Origin: Candidatus Raymondbacteria bacterium RIFOXYA2_FULL_49_16
GTDB taxonomy: Bacteria > Fibrobacterota > OXYB2-FULL-49-7 > XYB2-FULL-49-35
Direction: 5' to 3'
Assembly (NCBI GenBank): GCA_001789205.1
Contig: MFYT01000079.1
Span: 1-32,357, forward strand
Length of the DNA stretch: 32,357 bases
The position numbers were made by a program, and so were the translations under genes. Numbering within the stretch: position 1 is the first letter of the stretch; each line of letters opens with the position of its first letter. This document shows, one piece after another, positions 25,088 through 32,268 of this stretch. The notes under the pieces are model-generated. The model was not told the origin of the DNA and searched no databases. It was given only the letters and a program-made list of their open reading frames with translations.

Positions 25088-25145
25088 TGTGAACCCCTCC
25101 CCTAGCCCTTCCCCTAGTATTTACAAGGGGAGGGAACGGGGTGGA
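25088..25145. repeat. GC-skewed palindromic repeat overlapping the end of the coiled-coil gene
   Basis: CCCTTCCCCT (25107-25116) pairs imperfectly with AGGGGAGGG across an 11-bp AT-rich loop, with extra CCCCTCCCCT and GAACGGGGTGGAG flanks. The right arm lies inside the coding region of the 83-residue protein and supplies its last residues (INYTPPRSLPL) and stop codon. It belongs with the elements at 16341 and 23971. Confidence 0.5.
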
Positions 25146-25372
25146 GTATAGTTTATTGGATGCGGCTTGCCACAGCCGTCACTGAGACGGGACAATTCAT
25201 TGCGTTTCCCAGCCAGAGACTGCCTGATATCAGCAAGTTCTGCTTGAATAAAACCAGTTTCCTCTGCATTGTCCGGATCTTCTATCTGCTCTTCAAGATC
25301 AGCAACCCGTTCCTCAAGCTCATCGATCTCCTGCATAAGCTTCTGGTATCTCTCGCGCGTAATATCAGCCAT
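25121..25372 (-). CDS. Small coiled-coil protein in the acs operon
   Basis: The 83-residue protein starts 2 bp after the cooC stop, with a GGAGG site in the end of cooC. Residues about 5-67 are a continuous charged helix with heptad-like spacing (QEIDELEERVADLEEQIED, then IQAELADIRQSLAGKRNELS), i.e. a likely coiled coil or helical hairpin. The C-terminal 15-20 residues, starting near CGKPHP, are Pro-rich and are encoded partly by a palindromic repeat, so the tail may be recent and non-functional. I do not recognise the family. Position suggests an accessory to CODH/ACS maturation or to the neighbouring methyltransferase, but nothing in the sequence proves it. Confidence 0.7.
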   Translation of the reverse strand: MADITRERYQKLMQEIDELEERVADLEEQIEDPDNAEETGFIQAELADIRQSLAGKRNELSRLSDGCGKPHPINYTPPRSLPL

Positions 25373-25374
25373 TG

Positions 25375-26154
25375 CTACTGCCTCCGGGACAAAAGTGTTG
25401 AAAGAATGGTTTCAAACTGTTTTACCAGGGCCGGGGCCATGCCTGAAAGTACTGAGGTGGCGTCCCTGTCCGCGCCCCGTATTTCCTCGGTGAACGGGAT
25501 GCTGCCGATAAGATCCGCACCAGACAGATGTTGTTCGATATAGCGGGCATCAGCGGCAGAAGCGACCTTGTTGGCCACCACACAGATGTCTTTGATTCCT
25601 ATTCTGCGAGCCATGGGCACAATACGGCAAGCAGCATTAATTGAGCGTTGGCCAGGTTCAACCACAATAACCAGTATATCCACCCCTTTGGCGGTTGCGC
25701 GGCCAAGATGTTCGATGCCCGCCTCCATGTCCATGACCAGGGATTCATCCTTGTGCAACACCAAATCTGTGACCAGCGCCTTGATCAGCACATTCTCAGG
25801 ACATGCGCATCCCGAACCACCATCTTTGACAGCGCCAAGCACCAGCAGTCCAACGCCATTGTGCGTGTAAGCGAACTTCTCGGCAATGTCTGAAACCTCG
25901 GGATTCAACTTGAATATCTGTCCATACTGTTTAACTTTTGCGCCGGTCCGCTCCTCAACAAGGGCCTTGTGTTGGGAAATAGGTATAATCGTGCGCTGTT
26001 CTTCAGCGGAAATTCCAAGGGCAGAGGCAAGGTTCGCGTCAGGATCAGCATCAAGCGCCAGCACTTTCTTTCCCTGGCGCGCCATAAGCAGGGCCAGGCT
26101 TGCTGCCAGCGTTGTTTTGCCCACCCCGCCCTTGCCAGATACCGCGATCTTCAT
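25375..26154 (-). CDS. cooC: CooC-type nickel-insertion ATPase
   Basis: The 259-residue protein has the deviant Walker A GKGGVGKTT (7-15), a LDADPDAN switch I region, the metal-binding Cys-X-Cys in GGSGCACPEN (Cys116, Cys118) and the DMEAGIEHLGR switch II segment. These are the hallmarks of CooC, a homodimeric MinD-type ATPase that binds nickel and drives its insertion into the CODH C-cluster. It is the first gene of the acs operon, with a strong ribosome-binding site (AAAGGAG) 8-9 bases before the ATG. It is separated by 101 bp from a divergent PocR-AraC regulator. Confidence 0.92.
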   Translation of the reverse strand: MKIAVSGKGGVGKTTLAASLALLMARQGKKVLALDADPDANLASALGISAEEQRTIIPISQHKALVEERTGAKVKQYGQIFKLNPEVSDIAEKFAYTHNGVGLLVLGAVKDGGSGCACPENVLIKALVTDLVLHKDESLVMDMEAGIEHLGRATAKGVDILVIVVEPGQRSINAACRIVPMARRIGIKDICVVANKVASAADARYIEQHLSGADLIGSIPFTEEIRGADRDATSVLSGMAPALVKQFETILSTLLSRRQ

Positions 26155-26255
26155 GCTCTTCTCCTTTTCGGATACGTATAATATAGCTAATGGCTGGCTT
26201 ATTATCTTTGTAATTTAAGTTGTTTTTTAGGTACTATCTTGCTATTTTATAAAAC
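26155..26255. promoter_or_regulatory. Divergent promoter region of the acs operon and the PocR-AraC gene
   Basis: This 101-bp AT-rich gap must carry the promoters of both the minus-strand acs operon and the plus-strand regulator. On the minus strand, TATATTATAC (about 26175-26184) lies roughly 20-30 bases before the cooC ATG and could be a -10 box; no consensus -35 is visible. On the plus strand TATTTTATAAAA lies only a few bases before the regulator ATG, and that gene has no ribosome-binding site. No convincing operator repeat was found by eye. Confidence 0.45.
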
Positions 26256-27509
26256 ATGAACGTTCCAGGACTGGATACGGTAAGACAAAAATTCAAGGCG
26301 CAGTTTGCGCTTCCCATAGAAATTACCGGACACGGATGCGAGTTCAAGGCGGCCGCGTCCTTTTTCCCCCCATTCTGCAAAGTTGTGTATACGCGCCAAG
26401 AACATCGGAACTGCCTCGACATCCGCCGCCGCGCCCTTGAAACCGCTGTCCAGACCGGCAGGGAAAACATTTTTCTCTGCCACCGCGGGCTTATCTGCTG
26501 TGTCTATCCGCTCCTGCGCGACAATGAATGCGCGGGCGGGCTCTTCATGGGCAAAGTGCGTGTTAGGTCCGACAGCGACACCAGCGTCCCCATGCCCGAC
26601 ACAGTGAAATCAGGCCTTTCCAACCTGAAAAAAGCGGAAAAAGCATGGAACAGAACTATCATGGTCACGCCCGAAGAGTTTCAAAAGGCTGTGGATTATT
26701 TTGTCGCACTGATAAAAACACATATTAAACACGACACCACGGCTCTTCGCGAAAAATACATTACCGCTGACCAACAGTCGCGCATTGCGGAGATAATCCA
26801 CGAACACAAGGTGCGGAACCAGCAACCCGGCTACCCCTATGCGCTTGAAAAGAGCCTCTCGGCCATGGTGGCAGAGGGCAACAGGATAGAGGCGATCAAA
26901 GCATTAAATGAGGTACTTGCCAGCATCCTCTTCAAAGATCCGGGAAATATGGCTGTCATCAAATCACGCATGCTCGAACTGGTCGTGGTGCTTTCCCGGG
27001 CTGTTGCTGAAACCAATGCGGAGCAGGACCGGCTCTTTGAGATAAACCGGGAATCCATGGAAAAAATAACCGGATCCGATAATCTTGAGCAGATATGCCT
27101 TTACGTGGCCCGTACGCTCGAAAAATACCTCGACCTGTCGGTATCTGGTCAATCCAAACTGAAAAACCGCTCCCTGCAGTTGGCGCTTTCCTATATCCAT
27201 TCGCATCTTGAGGAAAAACTGACCCTTGGAGCGGTTGCCAGGCAGGCGGGCATTGGCCCTTTCCGGCTCGCCCATCTTTTCAGGGAAATCATGGGAACTA
27301 CCTTTGTGGACTATGTAACCAACCAGCGTATCAGCCTCGCCCGCAAGCTGCTGGTCAACTCGGACCTGACCGCCACAGAAATAGCGTTTCGCGTTGGTTT
27401 CTCGGACCAGAGTTATTTTACAAAGATTTTTAAAATTATCGCTGGTGTCACACCAAAGAAATTCCAGACAGAAAACAAAAAATTGCAGAAATATTTTTCA
27501 GGAGCATAA
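26256..27509 (+). CDS. PocR-domain AraC-family regulator
   Basis: The 417-residue protein has an N-terminal PocR sensory domain (about 5-160). Conserved cysteines are in HGCEF, FFPPFCKV, EHRNCLDIRR, FLCHRGLICCVYPL. A central helical region follows (about 185-300). A C-terminal AraC helix-turn-helix pair ends it (about 305-405, KLTLGAVARQAGIGPFRLAHLF and ATEIAFRVGFSDQSYFTKIF). PocR domains sense small organic ligands in regulators such as PocR of the propanediol/cobalamin operons, and the domain occurs widely in anaerobes. Divergent placement 101 bp from cooC makes it the likely regulator of the CODH/ACS operon. A phosphatase-like gene follows after 1 bp, so the two are co-transcribed. Confidence 0.88.
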   Translation: MNVPGLDTVRQKFKAQFALPIEITGHGCEFKAAASFFPPFCKVVYTRQEHRNCLDIRRRALETAVQTGRENIFLCHRGLICCVYPLLRDNECAGGLFMGKVRVRSDSDTSVPMPDTVKSGLSNLKKAEKAWNRTIMVTPEEFQKAVDYFVALIKTHIKHDTTALREKYITADQQSRIAEIIHEHKVRNQQPGYPYALEKSLSAMVAEGNRIEAIKALNEVLASILFKDPGNMAVIKSRMLELVVVLSRAVAETNAEQDRLFEINRESMEKITGSDNLEQICLYVARTLEKYLDLSVSGQSKLKNRSLQLALSYIHSHLEEKLTLGAVARQAGIGPFRLAHLFREIMGTTFVDYVTNQRISLARKLLVNSDLTATEIAFRVGFSDQSYFTKIFKIIAGVTPKKFQTENKKLQKYFSGA

Positions 27510-27510
27510 T

Positions 27511-28305
27511 ATGACCATGCCAGACAGCGACCGTTCCATATCCCTGGAAGGCGCATACAATTTCCGCGACATAGGGGGCCAGGCGACCACTGCTGGCCGA
27601 CGCATGAAAAAAGGCCTTTTTTTCCGGTCAGACAACCTGGCAAGGCTTTCAGACCAGGACCTGGAGAAAATTTCATCCCTGCACCTCAGGACAATTATAG
27701 ACCTGAGAACACCCAACGAACAGAAGGCAAAAAGAGACCGGATTCCTGGCAACCAGGCCATTCGCGCTGTCTCAATTCCCATATACCCCACGCTTGAAGA
27801 TCCTAGTCGTCTGAAAAGTCTCTTCTGGCTTATTTCTGGAAAATACCGGCGCGTGGATTTTGAGCAGTTCGCCAAGGAACTGTATCTGCGTATCGCCTTT
27901 GACCATGCGTCGCAGGTGGGGTCACTCATAACGCTTGTCTCGGATAAGGAGAATCTGCCAGTTCTCATTCACTGCAATGGCGGAAAAGACCGCACCGGCT
28001 TCATGGCCGCCCTGCTGCAATCACTCACGGGTGTCTCTCACAATGATATCATGCACGACTACCTTCTCACAAACCAGCGTATGGCGCCCTATGTCAGCCG
28101 TTTCATCCGCCGCTCACGTTGGATGAATCTCTTTGGTTTTTCCCCTGAACGCATGCGCCCTGTTTTAGAGGCACGTACCGAATATCTCGAAGAAGCGTTT
28201 AGGAGCATCCTGGAAAGACATGAATCAGTAGAGCACTATCTGAGCGAAGCCTGCGGCGTTGCCCCGGAAACTCTCTCTCGAATCAGAGACTTGTTGCTGG
28301 ACTGA
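27511..28305 (+). CDS. Tyrosine-phosphatase-like (DSP/PTP) protein
   Basis: I start at the ATG at 27511, one base after the regulator stop, with GGAG 7 bases upstream. The frame is open to 27394 but lies over the regulator gene. The 264-residue protein has the family opening GAYNFRDIGG, the substrate-side motif FFRSDNLARLS, TIIDLRTPNE, and the P-loop HCNGGKDRTG with nucleophile Cys155. This matches the bacterial Tyr_Phosphatase_2 family (LipA/MptpB-like), which acts on phosphotyrosine and, in some members, phosphoinositides or phospho-Ser/Thr. Coupling to a transcription regulator is uncommon and hints at a regulatory role. No signal peptide is present. Confidence 0.88.
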   Translation: MTMPDSDRSISLEGAYNFRDIGGQATTAGRRMKKGLFFRSDNLARLSDQDLEKISSLHLRTIIDLRTPNEQKAKRDRIPGNQAIRAVSIPIYPTLEDPSRLKSLFWLISGKYRRVDFEQFAKELYLRIAFDHASQVGSLITLVSDKENLPVLIHCNGGKDRTGFMAALLQSLTGVSHNDIMHDYLLTNQRMAPYVSRFIRRSRWMNLFGFSPERMRPVLEARTEYLEEAFRSILERHESVEHYLSEACGVAPETLSRIRDLLLD

Positions 28306-28410
28306 GAAACAAGCATCCTTGCAGTAATCATTGAAAAAAATGTATTTCCTAAAAAATGTATAGTATCTTTTAAAACATACTTATCCACAAATTCATCAAA
28401 GGAGACCGCA
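28306..28410 (+). promoter_or_regulatory. Upstream region of homocysteine methyltransferase gene
   Basis: This AT-rich 105-bp gap contains a direct repeat, AAAAAAATGTA and AAAAAATGTA (about 28333-28343 and 28351-28360), followed by TATAGTATC. A promoter is plausible, but the spacing to TTGAAA (28331) is too long for a classical sigma-70 pair. A strong ribosome-binding site AAAGGAG (28398-28404) precedes the start codon. Confidence 0.3.
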
Positions 28411-29277
28411 ATGGCCATTTCAATAGCCGACATCACCACCCAGTCCGCCCATATCAGCGATGGCGCATGGGGCACTGAATTTGCCAAACTTGGATCCCTG
28501 GGCGGCATGTGCGCGGAGATCTGGAATCTAAAGAAACCGGAAAATGTGGAAAAAGTCGCTAAGAGCTACATTGACGCAGGCAGCCAGATCATCCTCACCA
28601 ACAGCTTCTCCGGCAACCGCTTCAGACTCAAGGAATACAATCTGGACAGCAAGCTTAAAGAGATAAACATGAAGGCCGTGGAAATTTCAAAAAAAGCCGC
28701 TGCAGGCAAAGCCCTGGTATTTGCCTCCATGGGACCTGTTGGAAAACTGGTTTCCATGGGCGAGATTTCAGAAGAGGACGCTTATGCCGCGTTCCTGGAA
28801 CAGGCCCAGGCGTTTAAAGAAGCGGGCGCAGACGGCGTGGTCGCAGAAACCATGAGCGATGCGCCTGAGGTAAAACAGGCAATTCTTGCCATAAAGAAAA
28901 CCGGCCTTTTTGCCGTGGCAAGCATGAGTTTTGATTCTGGTGAACACAAGACCCACACCATGATGGGCGTGTCAGCCGAGGACGCGGTCACCCTCTGCAC
29001 CGAAGTCAATGCTGACATGATCGGCGCCAATTGCGGCACAGGGATTAATAATTTCGTCAATATCTGCAAAGAATTCAAACGTCTCTGGAAAAAACCCATC
29101 TGGATCAAGGGCAATGCGGGTCTTCCCGAGGTTGTGGAAGGAAAGACCGTCTATAAAATGGGTCCTGATGAATTTGCCCGGCACGCGCTCGAAATAGTGA
29201 AGCTCGGTGCAAATGTAGTGGGCGGCTGCTGCGGCACCTCCCCTGCACATCTTGCTGCACTGGCAAGGGTAATGTAA
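28411..29277 (+). CDS. Homocysteine S-methyltransferase (zinc-dependent, MetH-N/BHMT-like)
   Basis: The 288-residue protein is a single homocysteine-methyltransferase barrel. The opening ISDGAWGTEF and TNSFSGNRFRL match the family. The zinc ligands are Cys208 (GANCGTG) and Cys273-Cys274 (GGCCGTSPAH). It transfers a methyl group to homocysteine (or a similar thiol), usually from a methylated corrinoid protein, betaine or S-methylmethionine. No corrinoid-binding or folate domain is fused, so a separate methyl donor protein is needed. With the MetE-like enzyme in the acs operon, this is the second zinc thiol-methyltransferase in the window. The stop codon overlaps the first of two GC-rich palindromes. 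Confidence 0.9.
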   Translation: MAISIADITTQSAHISDGAWGTEFAKLGSLGGMCAEIWNLKKPENVEKVAKSYIDAGSQIILTNSFSGNRFRLKEYNLDSKLKEINMKAVEISKKAAAGKALVFASMGPVGKLVSMGEISEEDAYAAFLEQAQAFKEAGADGVVAETMSDAPEVKQAILAIKKTGLFAVASMSFDSGEHKTHTMMGVSAEDAVTLCTEVNADMIGANCGTGINNFVNICKEFKRLWKKPIWIKGNAGLPEVVEGKTVYKMGPDEFARHALEIVKLGANVVGGCCGTSPAHLAALARVM

Positions 29278-29302
29278 GGGGCGGGTTTAAAACCCGCCCC
29301 TT
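29276..29302. terminator. Perfect GC-rich palindrome after homocysteine methyltransferase
   Basis: The 13-bp arms AAGGGGCGGGTTT and AAACCCGCCCCTT are separated by a single A, overlap the stop codon and are followed by one further T. It could act as a bidirectional hairpin terminator, although the T-run is short. Its near-copy lies 45 bp downstream, so it is also a repeat element. Confidence 0.5.
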
Positions 29303-29347
29303 TGATTACGGTGAAAACAAAGGTCGCCAGATTCCCCCAATGAAAGT

Positions 29348-29376
29348 AAGGGGGCGGGTTTGAAACCCGCCCCCTT
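29348..29376. repeat. Second copy of the GGGCGGGTTT palindrome
   Basis: The 14-bp arms AAGGGGGCGGGTTT and AAACCCGCCCCCTT are separated by a single G. This is almost the same sequence as the palindrome at 29276-29302. It lies 26 bp upstream of the small cysteine-rich gene. GGGCGGGTTTNAAACCCGCCC-type elements are dispersed repeats in many genomes. Confidence 0.6.
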
Positions 29377-29402
29377 CTCACAATATAGAGGCATCAAGAC
29401 AT

Positions 29403-29642
29403 ATGCTCGACAAATGTCCTGGTTCGGCAAATATCCGGACCCCTACGCTCAAGGTAAAACAATGCCCCGAATGCGGGACCGAGGTCGAACTTTTTTCAAA
29501 CGAGATCAAGACCAAGTGCGCCAAATGCGGGTTTGAAATTTACAACGACATTGAATCGTGCATTAAATGGTGCAGATACGCACGCGAATGCGTGGGTGAC
29601 GCTTTGTACGAGGAATTGATGGAAAAAGCGCGCAACGCCTGA
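29403..29642 (+). CDS. Eight-cysteine zinc-ribbon-like mini-protein
   Basis: The 79-residue protein has eight cysteines. A zinc-ribbon-like set CPECG...CAKCG (Cys21, Cys24, Cys39, Cys42) is flanked by Cys5 (KCPG) and a C-terminal helical set Cys53, Cys57, Cys63 (SCIKWCRYARECVG). The outer cysteines could bind a second metal or an iron-sulfur cluster. The protein is soluble and acidic-to-neutral, with no membrane segment. It lies between the homocysteine methyltransferase and the symporter on the same strand. I have an impression of similar short Cys-rich proteins in anaerobes but cannot name the family or function. Confidence 0.75.
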   Translation: MLDKCPGSANIRTPTLKVKQCPECGTEVELFSNEIKTKCAKCGFEIYNDIESCIKWCRYARECVGDALYEELMEKARNA

Positions 29643-29700
29643 TCATGTTCGCTCTTTCTTCTTACCCGGCACATGTCTTGTTTGTTATTTTTAGATAACC

Positions 29701-31395
29701 ATGCATTTCAACCTTCATGCAATAGACCTGGCAGTCATAGCCCTCTCTCTGGGCTTTACCGTGTTCATGGGACTCTGGTATTCGCGGCATGCGGGCGACA
29801 ACAAGGAAGAGTTCTTTCTTGCCGGACGCTCTCTCACCTGGCCACTCATCGGCGCTTCACTTTTTGCAGCGAATATTTCGAGCCAGCAGTTTGTGGGACA
29901 AGGAGGCCTTGCTTTTTCCCTTGGCATTGGCGCGGTCATTTTTCAACTCGTCGGATCAATCGCCATCATGGTCTTTGGCCTCATCCTGCTCCCCATGTAT
30001 CTCCGCAGACGGCTCTTCACTCTGCCGCAGTTCATGGAAGACAGGTTTGGCAGGGAAATCCGCCTTTTTCTCTCGGGAACCAATATTTTCATGCTTGCCA
30101 CAACAAGTCTTTCCGGGGTGCTCTATTCCGGATCCATAGTCATGCAGAAGGTCCTGGGCTTTCAATCACAGACATCCCTTTATACGGGCGTGGTGATCAT
30201 TGCCGCTCTCTTCGGCCTGTACGCGTTTACCGGAGGGCTGAAGTCCGTGGCTGTTGCCGATTTTATCCAGAATATCATCATGATCCTGGGCGGTTTTGCA
30301 ACGCTCTGCTTCTGCCTGTATTTTGCCTCAAACATGCCCGAAGGCCTTTCCGGCCTCAAAAACCTGATCGAAACCCTGCCCGACGGCAGGACTTTCAGCA
30401 AATGGAGCTGGGTACGGCCTGCTGACCATCCGGTCATTCCCTGGATGGGAGTGCTTACCGGCGCCTTTATCGTAGCACTGTACGGCCATGCGACCGACCA
30501 CGACTATGTGCAGCGCGGCCTTGGCGCAAAAAACCTGTACCATGCGAAAATGGGCGCGCTCTTTGCCAGTCTGCTGAAAATTTTTGCGGTCTTCATGATT
30601 GGCATGCCCTGCGTCATCGGCGCATATATTCTACAGGGCGAAAACATCGCGCCCGACCAAGCCTATGCCGCACTTATAATGAAAGTGCTGCCCATTGGCG
30701 CAACCGGACTGGTGCTCTCAGCCCTCATTGCCGCTGTGGGGTCAACGGTCAGCTCAACTCTCACGGCCTGCTCCTCACTGTTCACCGTTGATTTTTACGT
30801 GAAAAAAAGCGTTCCCATTGACGAGAAAAAAATCGTGCGCGTGGGAAGGCTGACCATGGCAGTCATTCTACTCTTTGCCATACTATGGACCCCCATCATC
30901 GCTTCGTTCGGTTTTCTATACGTCTATCTGCAGACCCTGGGATCATATATAGCCGCGCCCATATTCATCTGTTACCTGGCCGGATTTTTCTACAAACGGG
31001 CAAACAAAACCGGTGCCATGGCAACGCTGATTATTGGTGAAGCCATTGGCCTGGGCATGTTTTTCATTACCAGCCTCCAGAACCTTGCCACCGCAACCTT
31101 CAATGGCATACCCGCGGTTCGCGACGCCCTGCTCGCCCTGCACCACACCCTTCCTTCCTGGCTCACTGGAATTAATTTCATGTACGGGTGCTTTTTCCAT
31201 TTCATTGTTTCAGGAATCATTTTTCTCATCTTCACCCACCTCTCGGCTCCCCAACCCGAGCCAGACGCAGCCAACCAGGTAACCCACGACATGGGTGACT
31301 ATGCAGACGAACCGCCCTATGCTGCAAAACGGCTGAAAATCCTGACCGTAATCTGGCTGGTCTGCCTCATCACCGTTCTGGCGATTTTCTTTTAA
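29701..31395 (+). CDS. Sodium/solute symporter (SSS family)
   Basis: The 564-residue polytopic membrane protein has about 13-14 hydrophobic helices and SSS-family features: an N-terminal helix followed by FFLAGRSLTWPLIGASLFAANISS, the GGLKSVAVADFIQ segment, and VLSALIAAVGSTVSSTLTACSS (the sodium-site region of helix 8). The N-terminus starts directly with the first helix (LAVIALSLGFTVFMGLWYS). It imports a solute with Na+, and homologs carry sugars, myo-inositol or related compounds. The substrate cannot be told from sequence. No ribosome-binding site is visible before the ATG. The stop is 8 bp before the metallo-beta-lactamase-fold gene, suggesting an operon. Confidence 0.93.
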   Translation: MHFNLHAIDLAVIALSLGFTVFMGLWYSRHAGDNKEEFFLAGRSLTWPLIGASLFAANISSQQFVGQGGLAFSLGIGAVIFQLVGSIAIMVFGLILLPMYLRRRLFTLPQFMEDRFGREIRLFLSGTNIFMLATTSLSGVLYSGSIVMQKVLGFQSQTSLYTGVVIIAALFGLYAFTGGLKSVAVADFIQNIIMILGGFATLCFCLYFASNMPEGLSGLKNLIETLPDGRTFSKWSWVRPADHPVIPWMGVLTGAFIVALYGHATDHDYVQRGLGAKNLYHAKMGALFASLLKIFAVFMIGMPCVIGAYILQGENIAPDQAYAALIMKVLPIGATGLVLSALIAAVGSTVSSTLTACSSLFTVDFYVKKSVPIDEKKIVRVGRLTMAVILLFAILWTPIIASFGFLYVYLQTLGSYIAAPIFICYLAGFFYKRANKTGAMATLIIGEAIGLGMFFITSLQNLATATFNGIPAVRDALLALHHTLPSWLTGINFMYGCFFHFIVSGIIFLIFTHLSAPQPEPDAANQVTHDMGDYADEPPYAAKRLKILTVIWLVCLITVLAIFF

Positions 31396-31403
31396 ATAGA
31401 AAT

Positions 31404-32195
31404 ATGAAAACAAGAAATATCCCGAAAATCATCGAAGGTGTCTATTGGGTTGGCTGCGGAAGCTGGGGCGGTTTAACCAAAATCATCTCGGCTGAAGGAA
31501 GCGGTAATGTCTTTTGCGTGGGCGCAAAGGAGGATTGGGCGCTGGTCGATGCGGGCACAGCCCATGCTGTCAAACCCTTGCTGCACAACCTTGAGAGCGT
31601 TAACATCCGGCCCCAAAACATACGCCGCATTGTCCTAACGCATTCTCACGCAGATCACGTCACCGGAGCCGGCATGCTGGTCAAGCGAACCAGAGCGAAC
31701 ATTGCCGCAAGCACCATTGTGGCAAAGGCCATGGAAGGCGATGAAAAGAGCAGGAACCACCTCTTTATGCAGCAGGAATACGAACCCCTGCCAATTGCCA
31801 AACGCCTGACCGAAGGTGACATCGTCAAGTTAGGCCCCTATAATTTTTCGGTCATGCTCACACCAGGACATATTCCCGGTTCAATCACCCTGTTTGGAAA
31901 AATCGAAGGCGTACGGATCCTTTTTACCGGCGATACAGCCATCGGCGACCAGGGAGATGCGTTGGGGGTAACCGGATGGCTCGACGGCCACTGGCATTCA
32001 AATCCCAAACATTTATTGAAAAGCATAGAACGGATAAGGGCGTGCAACGCGGATATTATGTTGCCCGGCCACGGTTTCCCCATACGCGGCAAAGACAAGG
32101 TGAAGGCATCGCTTGAACACTGCGCTGAACGGATCCAGAGACTGCTTACCATCCCCAACCTAGACTGCATGTTTCCGTTAGATCTGGATGAATAA
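31404..32195 (+). CDS. Metallo-beta-lactamase-fold hydrolase
   Basis: The 263-residue soluble protein has the MBL signature THSHADH (His80, His82, Asp84, His85) and later metal ligands in TPGHIPGS, FTGDTAIG and MLPGHGFP. This is the glyoxalase-II-like branch with a binuclear zinc or iron site. The family includes hydroxyacylglutathione hydrolases, lactonases and other (thio)ester hydrolases, so the substrate is undefined. It is 8 bp downstream of the symporter and may process the imported solute. The proposed start has no ribosome-binding site but fits coupling with the symporter stop. Confidence 0.9.
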   Translation: MKTRNIPKIIEGVYWVGCGSWGGLTKIISAEGSGNVFCVGAKEDWALVDAGTAHAVKPLLHNLESVNIRPQNIRRIVLTHSHADHVTGAGMLVKRTRANIAASTIVAKAMEGDEKSRNHLFMQQEYEPLPIAKRLTEGDIVKLGPYNFSVMLTPGHIPGSITLFGKIEGVRILFTGDTAIGDQGDALGVTGWLDGHWHSNPKHLLKSIERIRACNADIMLPGHGFPIRGKDKVKASLEHCAERIQRLLTIPNLDCMFPLDLDE

Positions 32196-32196
32196 A

Positions 32197-32227
32197 GGAC
32201 AGGGCGGCGCAGATACGCCGCCTGTCC
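32197..32227. terminator. Strong hairpin between convergent genes
   Basis: GGACAGG-G-CGGCG pairs with CGCCG-CCTGTCC across the loop CAGATA, with a single bulged G. On the minus strand the stem is followed by TTTATT, which makes it a plausible rho-independent terminator for the incoming sorting-domain gene. On the plus strand it lies directly after the MBL-fold gene and may also serve that transcript. Confidence 0.65.
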
Positions 32228-32268
32228 GCTAGCTAAAAAGCAGTAACTTGGGTGGATAAAAAATACTG

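Noticed and set aside
28381-28389. TTATCCACA, a perfect DnaA-box sequence
   Set aside because: It is a single copy with no cluster, no AT-rich unwinding element and no origin-associated genes nearby; likely chance.
29673-30425. 250-codon plus-strand frame overlapping the symporter start
   Set aside because: It overlaps the SSS symporter in another frame and is rich in His/Arg/Pro as expected for an out-of-frame shadow.
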